This document shows, piece after piece, positions 58,942-64,000 of a stretch of DNA of 64,000 bases. The DNA is from Kaistia terrae (lineage in GTDB: Bacteria > Pseudomonadota > Alphaproteobacteria > Rhizobiales > Kaistiaceae): the NCBI RefSeq assembly GCF_026344005.1, contig NZ_JAPKNH010000002.1, positions 1 through 64,000 of the forward strand, read 5' to 3'. The notes below the pieces were generated by a model that saw nothing but the letters and a program-made list of their open reading frames with translations, searched no databases and was not told the DNA's origin. How positions within the stretch are numbered: the first letter of the stretch is position 1; the number at the start of each line of letters is the position of its first letter. The position numbers and the translations under genes are program-made.

Positions 58942-59915
58942 GCCTGCATGTCCGCGACATCGAAACCCGCTTCAGGACGACCGCCGGTGAAGTCCATGCG
59001 GTCAACGGCGTCTCCTTCGACGTCGGCGATGGCGAACTGGTCGGCATTGTCGGCGAGAGCGGTTCGGGCAAGTCCGTCACCATCAACTCCATCCTCGGGC
59101 TGATCCGCACGTCCGGCACGATCACGAGCGGCACGGCGACGTTCGGCGGGCGCGATCTGATCGCAATGCGGTCCCGCGATCTGCGCAAGATTCGCGGCGC
59201 CGAAATCGGCTTCATCGCGCAAAATCCGTTCGGTGCGCTCAATCCGGTGCTGCGCCTGTCGCGCCAGTTCGAGAACGTCGTCCGGGCGCATCGCCGCCTC
59301 GACCGCAAGGAGATCCGCCGCCAGGCGCTGGCGATGCTAGGTCATGTCGGCATCCACCAGCCAGAGCGTGTTCTGGACGGCTATGCGCATGAGCTTTCCG
59401 GCGGCATGGCGCAGCGCGTGGTGATCGCGCTGGCGCTGATGCTCGACCCGACCCTTGTCGTCGCCGACGAGCCGACCACGGCGCTCGACGTCACGGTGCA
59501 GAAGCAGATCCTCGACCTGATCTCCACGCTCGTGCGCGAGCGGGAACGCTCGATGCTGATCATCACCCACGATCTCGGCGTCGTCGCCAATTACTGCGAT
59601 CGGGTGGTGGTGATGTATTGCGGGCGCGTGATGGAAGACGGTCCCGTGCGGGAAGTGTTCCGGCGGCCCTATCACCCTTATGCGCTGGCGTTGTTGCGTT
59701 CGGTTCCCCGCGCCGGACAGGCCTTGCAGACGCTGGGCGGCAGGCTGCCGAAGCTCAATGCCCAGCCGGTCGGCTGTCTCTTCCGCGATCGCTGTCCCTA
59801 CCGCATGGACGTTTGCGACCGGGTGACGCCGCCGCTTCGGGAGGTGTCGCCCGGCCGCAAGGTTTCGTGCCATCTGGATGTCGAGCAGGAGGTACCCACC
59901 CTTGTCGCTGGTTGA
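58938..59915 (+). CDS. Dipeptide-type ABC transporter ATPase, DppD-like
   Basis: A 325-residue ATPase with Walker A GESGSGKSV, Q-loop IAQNPFGALNPV, signature LSGGMAQRV, Walker B VADEPTTALD and H-loop ITHDLG. The C-terminal oligopeptide-transporter domain has CLFRDRCPYRMDVCDR, the cysteines that may bind an Fe-S cluster in this family. It partners the second ATPase encoded immediately downstream; all residues for ATP hydrolysis are intact, unlike the fused ATPase at 46240. Confidence 0.94.
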   Translation: MSLHVRDIETRFRTTAGEVHAVNGVSFDVGDGELVGIVGESGSGKSVTINSILGLIRTSGTITSGTATFGGRDLIAMRSRDLRKIRGAEIGFIAQNPFGALNPVLRLSRQFENVVRAHRRLDRKEIRRQALAMLGHVGIHQPERVLDGYAHELSGGMAQRVVIALALMLDPTLVVADEPTTALDVTVQKQILDLISTLVRERERSMLIITHDLGVVANYCDRVVVMYCGRVMEDGPVREVFRRPYHPYALALLRSVPRAGQALQTLGGRLPKLNAQPVGCLFRDRCPYRMDVCDRVTPPLREVSPGRKVSCHLDVEQEVPTLVAG

Positions 59916-60675
59916 GGTCCGCCACGTCTCCTGCCTGTTCCATCGTCCCGACGGCTCGCTCCTGAAGGCGATCGACGATGTCAGCCTTGATGTGCCACGC
60001 GGCCGCACCGTCGCGGTGATCGGCGAAAGCGGCTCGGGCAAGTCCACGCTCGCGCGACTGATCCTCGGCATCTACAAGACCGCCGGCGGCAGTGTCCGGT
60101 TCGATGGCGTCGACATCGCGACCCTCGACAAGCAGGCCATGCGCAAGCTCCGTGCCCGGATCGGCGTGGTCTTCCAGGAGCCGTTTGAATCGCTCAATCC
60201 GAGGATGCGCATCGGCGCGATCATCGAGGAGCCGCTGGTCGTGCACCAGAAGACGCTGTCGCGCGAGGCGCGGCGGGCCAAGGTGGCGGACATGCTGCGT
60301 GAGGTCGACCTCGATCCGATCCTCGCCGACCGCTACCCGGGCGCCCTCAGCGGCGGGCAGCAGCAGCGCATTGGCATCGCCCGTGCGCTGATCGGCGAAC
60401 CGAGCCTTGTCGTGCTCGACGAGCCGACATCCTCGCTCGATCTCTCTGTGCGAGCGCAGGTGCTCGTCCTGCTTGCCAGGCTGCAAAAGGCGCGTGGCCT
60501 TACCTACCTGATGATCACGCACGACCTCGCCAGCGTCGAGTATTTCGCCGATGAGGTTCTGGTCATGTATCGGGGCCGGATCGTCGAGCGTGGCCCGACT
60601 GCCGAGGTGCTCGGCCAGCCAAAGGAGGCGTATACGCAGCGCCTGCTTTCTGCGCGGTTGTCGGTCGAAGTATAA
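59902..60675 (+). CDS. Dipeptide-type ABC transporter ATPase, DppF-like
   Basis: A 257-residue ATPase with Walker A GESGSGKST, Q-loop VFQEPFESLNPR, signature ALSGGQQQRI, Walker B VLDEPTSSLD and H-loop MITHDLAS. TTG 59902 with AGGAGGT eight bases upstream is the best-supported start; ATG 59878 in the same frame has no ribosome site. It lacks the long C-terminal oligopeptide domain of its partner, as is common for DppF. It is the last gene of the GntR-controlled region. Confidence 0.92.
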   Translation: MSLVEVRHVSCLFHRPDGSLLKAIDDVSLDVPRGRTVAVIGESGSGKSTLARLILGIYKTAGGSVRFDGVDIATLDKQAMRKLRARIGVVFQEPFESLNPRMRIGAIIEEPLVVHQKTLSREARRAKVADMLREVDLDPILADRYPGALSGGQQQRIGIARALIGEPSLVVLDEPTSSLDLSVRAQVLVLLARLQKARGLTYLMITHDLASVEYFADEVLVMYRGRIVERGPTAEVLGQPKEAYTQRLLSARLSVEV

Positions 60676-60910
60676 GGCGTCACCGGCAAACGACCACTCA
60701 TACGATTGCCCGGCCTCCAGTTCGGATGGGTCCTGCACCCATCGGCCGAGTTTCCGGCTCACATAGATGTCGCTATCTGGCTCGGCTGAGAAGTCGTGGA
60801 TCTCGATTTGCACAATCACGAGTATCTGCCCGTCCTGACCCAAAACAACTCTGGCGCGTGCTCGCTCCGGCCCATATATTTGCAACCTGGGGTATGGAAT
60901 CGGGTTAAGA

Positions 60911-63900
60911 ATGCATATGCTTGCGAAGCTGCGCCGGGGCGGCAGGATCCGTTTGGCTAAAAACATGTCGGTGCGCGGCCGGCTTCTCATGCTGGCGACG
61001 ATCACCGGAATTACACCGGTCGCGGCGGCCGACATCACCATCACCGGTTCGCAGACCTATGATCCCTTGACCATGGCGGGGCAGGGGCTGATCGTCGATG
61101 GCGCCGCGGCCGAACTGTCGATCGGCGCCGGCGACACGGTCACGTCGCTGGTTGACCTGCGCAATGGCGGCACGGTCGACAATGCCGGCGCGATCGTGCG
61201 GACCGGCGCTTCCGATCGTGGTGTCGTTGGCGGAATCGGCACGGTCATCAACCGCGACGGTGGCCAGATCACATCCAGCGACGAAACCGGCGTACTGCTC
61301 TTTGAAGGCGGCTCGGTCGACAATGGCGGCGAGGGCAGCCTGATCCGAGGCGGCTTGCGCGGTGTCAGCATCCAGGGTGGCGAAGACGCCATCGGCATCA
61401 TCAACAACCACGATGGCGCGGTCATCGAGAGCACGGGCGAGATCGGCGTTTATATCAACGCGAATGTGACCCTGACCAATGGTGTGGGCAGCACCATCAG
61501 GGGCGGAGGCTCGGGCATCCGCGCGTTTGGCGAGCTGACGGTCGATAACAAGGGCATGATCGAAGGCCTGGACGGCGACGGCATCAGTCTCGGCGACGGC
61601 ACGGTCACCAATTCCGGCAGCGGGGCGCTGATCCGCGCCGTCGATACCGGCGTCTTCGTGGATGGCGAGGGCTGGGTGATCAACGAGGACGGCGCCGCGA
61701 TCGACGCCGAAAACGATGGCGTCGTGATGAATTGGGGCGGCGACGTCACCAATCGCGGCGGCGCTACCATCGATTCCGGCAATGTCGGCGTCACCATCGC
61801 CGATTTCGGCACGCTCACCAATTCCGGCGCGGGAACGCGCATCACCGCGACCGGCGGCGATGCGGGCGTCCTCATGATCAACTACGACGTCGACATCGAC
61901 GAAGCGCATATCCTGATCAACGAGGATGGCGCCAGCATTGCCGGCGGCCGTGCCGGCGTGGAGTTCACCGTCGATGCCGGCGGCAGCGTGTCGAATACGG
62001 GTGGCGCCACCATCTCCGGCGAAAAATACGGCATTCATGCCAATGGCGACCGGGTCACGGTCACGAATTCCGGCGAAGGCAGCCGGATCGAGTCGACCGA
62101 CGCCAGCTATGACTCCCGCTTCACGATCTTCCTGGCCGGTGGCGGCGAGGTCATCAACACCGACGGCGCAAAGATCGTTGGCGCGTCGAGCGAGAACGGC
62201 ATCGGCGTCTACTTCTTCGATCCGAACTACGATGCCGACGTCGTGCCGACGCTCACGGGCAGCGTCGTCAACGGGGTCGGGTCGAGCATCACGGGCTCGG
62301 CGACCGCCATCCATTCGCTGATCAATACTTCGCTCGATAATGCCGGGCTGCTGGACGGAAGGGTCTGGCTGCTCGATACGGCCGTCAACGACGTGACGCT
62401 CCACACAGGAAGCAGCATCACCGGCGAACTCTTAATCGGCCACAATGCGCTGTCGTCGCTCACCCTGACCGGCGCCGGCGAGCAGCTTTATTCGGAAGCG
62501 GTGAATGGCCCGACCTCGTTCGCGGCCAATCTCGTCAAGAAGGGCACCGGCACCTGGCTGCTCGACCGGGATCTCGAATCGACCACCGTCAGTGTCGACG
62601 AAGGCACCCTCATCGTCGGCGTCGACGAGGTGGGTTCGCTTAAGGGAACTGTCAGCGTCGCTTCCGGCGCAACGGTCGGAGGCTCCGGCCTCATTCACGG
62701 CAACCTCGTGAATGACGGCGTCGTCACTCCCGGCAACAGCCCCGGCGTTCTCACGGTAAAGGGCGACTACCTGCAGAAGGCCGATGCGGTCCTCAAGATC
62801 GAGCTCGATCCGCTGAACGCGCTGTCCGACCGGCTCGACGTCGTCGCCGACAACGGCCTCCACGGCACCGCCACCCTCAACGCCGGCGCGGTTCTCGACG
62901 TCACCAGCCTGTCGAGCGCCTACATGCTCGGAACCCGCTACACCGTTCTCTCCACCGAAAACGGGCTTTTTGGGGAGAATTCGGATCCGGCCGAATTCGT
63001 GCTGACCGGCGACCTGACGCCGTCCGCTTTCCTCACGCTTGAGGACGAATACGACGCGTACAATGCCTATATCGCCGTCCGGCAGTCCCAGACCCTGGAA
63101 AGCGCGGCGATCGGCGGCAACCAAGGTGCGGTAGCCACGGCGCTCGACGCACTGGCCGAAGCCGACCCGCTGCGCAACCTGGCGCTGAACGCGCCGGATG
63201 CCGCCTTCGCCCAGGCGATGTTCGACGGCCTTTCCGGCGAGATCCATTCCGATATCAAGGGCGCGCTCGTCGAAGACAGCCGCTTCGTGCGCGACGCGGC
63301 CAACCGCCGTATCCGCTCCGCCTTCGACGGCATCGCCAGGGCCTCCTCGGCGACCGCAAGCTATGACGCAAATGGCCTGCATGCCGCGCCGGCAAATTCC
63401 GATGGCATTGTGCTCTGGGGCGAAGCGCTGGCGATGACGGCTGATGCCGACGGCGCCGGTTCTCTCGCCGATTTCGACCGTACCAGCGCTGGCTTCGTCG
63501 CCGGCGTCGATGCCCCGGTCGGTGATTGGCGCGTCGGCTTCCTCGGCGGCTACAGCCATGCGAGCTACCATGTCGACGACCGCGCCTCTTCTGGCTCGAG
63601 CGACACGTACGATCTCGGCGTCTATGCCGGCACCCAGTTTGGCGCGCTCGGCTTCCGCACCGGCGCCATCTATGCCTGGCACAACATCGACACGCATCGC
63701 GGCGTGGTTTTCCCTGATTTCGCCGAGCCGCTTTCGGCCGATTACAACGCCGCCACGGCGCAGGTGTTCGGCGAACTGGGCTATCGCTTCGATTGGGCCC
63801 GCAGTTCGATCGAGCCCTTCGTCAACCTCGCCTATGTCCATCTGAACACGGACGGCTTCACGGAGACCGGTGGCGCGCTGGCCGCGCTTGCCAGCGAGAA

Positions 63901-64000
63901 GACGACGACCGAAAACACCTTCTCGACCTTTGGCGCGCGCGCCGCGACGGCGTTCGAGCTTGGCAGCAGCAAGGCCGCCCTGCACGGCATGCTGGGCTGG
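60911..64000 (+). CDS. Autotransporter adhesin-like protein (beta-barrel cut by window edge)
   Basis: The frame is open to the right edge (1030 codons visible). The N-terminus is long and basic; a signal peptide ends about residue 40 (PVAAA), and a start at ATG 60965 would give a normal-length one. Residues ~45-520 form a repetitive Gly/Asn/Asp-rich passenger (INEDGA, TNSGAG, VDNGG units) expected to fold as a right-handed beta-helix. Residues ~537-620 hold an autotransporter-associated repeat: VKKGTGTWLLDRDL, then ASGATVGGSGLIHGNL and VTPGNSPGVLTVKGDYLQ. From about 830 the C-terminal barrel starts (IVLWGEALAM, AGVDAPVGDWRVGFLGGYSH). Probably surface-exposed, type Va-secreted; function unknown. 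Confidence 0.93.
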   Translation, partial: MHMLAKLRRGGRIRLAKNMSVRGRLLMLATITGITPVAAADITITGSQTYDPLTMAGQGLIVDGAAAELSIGAGDTVTSLVDLRNGGTVDNAGAIVRTGASDRGVVGGIGTVINRDGGQITSSDETGVLLFEGGSVDNGGEGSLIRGGLRGVSIQGGEDAIGIINNHDGAVIESTGEIGVYINANVTLTNGVGSTIRGGGSGIRAFGELTVDNKGMIEGLDGDGISLGDGTVTNSGSGALIRAVDTGVFVDGEGWVINEDGAAIDAENDGVVMNWGGDVTNRGGATIDSGNVGVTIADFGTLTNSGAGTRITATGGDAGVLMINYDVDIDEAHILINEDGASIAGGRAGVEFTVDAGGSVSNTGGATISGEKYGIHANGDRVTVTNSGEGSRIESTDASYDSRFTIFLAGGGEVINTDGAKIVGASSENGIGVYFFDPNYDADVVPTLTGSVVNGVGSSITGSATAIHSLINTSLDNAGLLDGRVWLLDTAVNDVTLHTGSSITGELLIGHNALSSLTLTGAGEQLYSEAVNGPTSFAANLVKKGTGTWLLDRDLESTTVSVDEGTLIVGVDEVGSLKGTVSVASGATVGGSGLIHGNLVNDGVVTPGNSPGVLTVKGDYLQKADAVLKIELDPLNALSDRLDVVADNGLHGTATLNAGAVLDVTSLSSAYMLGTRYTVLSTENGLFGENSDPAEFVLTGDLTPSAFLTLEDEYDAYNAYIAVRQSQTLESAAIGGNQGAVATALDALAEADPLRNLALNAPDAAFAQAMFDGLSGEIHSDIKGALVEDSRFVRDAANRRIRSAFDGIARASSATASYDANGLHAAPANSDGIVLWGEALAMTADADGAGSLADFDRTSAGFVAGVDAPVGDWRVGFLGGYSHASYHVDDRASSGSSDTYDLGVYAGTQFGALGFRTGAIYAWHNIDTHRGVVFPDFAEPLSADYNAATAQVFGELGYRFDWARSSIEPFVNLAYVHLNTDGFTETGGALAALASEKTTTENTFSTFGARAATAFELGSSKAALHGMLGW

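Noticed and set aside
60905-62404. 499-codon minus-strand frame opposite the autotransporter passenger.
   Set aside because: The repetitive antisense of a Gly/Asn/Asp-rich passenger produces long open frames; no start site or domain.
1-64000. CRISPR array, prophage, integrase or toxin-antitoxin system.
   Set aside because: No regularly spaced repeats, integrase, phage structural or toxin motifs were found in any frame.

Overview
The window looks like the chromosome of a high-GC alphaproteobacterium, most likely in the Hyphomicrobiales. The grounds are the density of periplasmic-binding-protein ABC transporters, several short protein families typical of rhizobial genomes (DUF982, GCG_CRPN, unnamed small proteins), a bacteriophytochrome, and TTGACA promoters followed by weak -10 boxes. 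No rRNA, tRNA, CRISPR array or intact insertion sequence was seen. Genus is not determinable from the sequence alone.

Layout. (1) 1-7.3 kb is a loose, visibly less GC-rich patchwork: the N-terminal 312 residues of a bacteriophytochrome running off the left edge, small conserved hypotheticals, a divergent AraC regulator / NepI-like MFS exporter pair, and a ~1.1 kb gene-free stretch with a candidate small RNA whose first loop carries CUCCUCC and which ends in a strong intrinsic terminator. (2) 7.3-13.9 kb is a complete sugar operon: isomerase, ribose-type ABC transporter, RpiR regulator and PfkB kinase. (3) 13.9-15.1 kb holds three small exported proteins. (4) 15.3-19.2 kb holds a FAD monooxygenase divergent from a TetR regulator, with twin palindromes between them, and a 2-oxoacid decarboxylase behind the TetR gene. 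(5) 19.2-24.9 kb is a ROK-regulated sugar-uptake operon ending in a pair resembling the beta and alpha subunits of C-glycoside deglycosidases.

(6) 25.2-60.7 kb is the main feature: about 32 genes in six transcription units. Six copies of the palindrome ATTTGTCCGGACAAAT (five perfect, one with one mismatch) lie only at the promoter regions of these units, and a HutC-type GntR regulator is encoded inside the cluster. The units encode two complete Opp/Dpp-type transporters; a PuuE-like cyclic-amide hydrolase and a signature amidase; a PaaK-like AMP-forming ligase, a class I CoA-transferase and two CaiB-type CoA-transferases; two acyl-CoA dehydrogenases with ETF alpha/beta; a MaoC hydratase, a CitE-like lyase and a crotonase; two MmgE/PrpD proteins; two GMC oxidoreductases (one with a Cys-x2-Cys-x2-Cys-x3-Cys motif and a small partner subunit); and two SDRs. 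The gene set reads as import of an amphiphilic or peptide-like compound, oxidation, opening of an amide or imide ring, activation to CoA esters and cleavage by a hydratase/lyase route like that for itaconate or methylsuccinate. The substrate is unknown; this looks like an undescribed, coherently controlled catabolic regulon.

(7) 60.9-64.0 kb is a large autotransporter whose beta-barrel is cut by the right edge.
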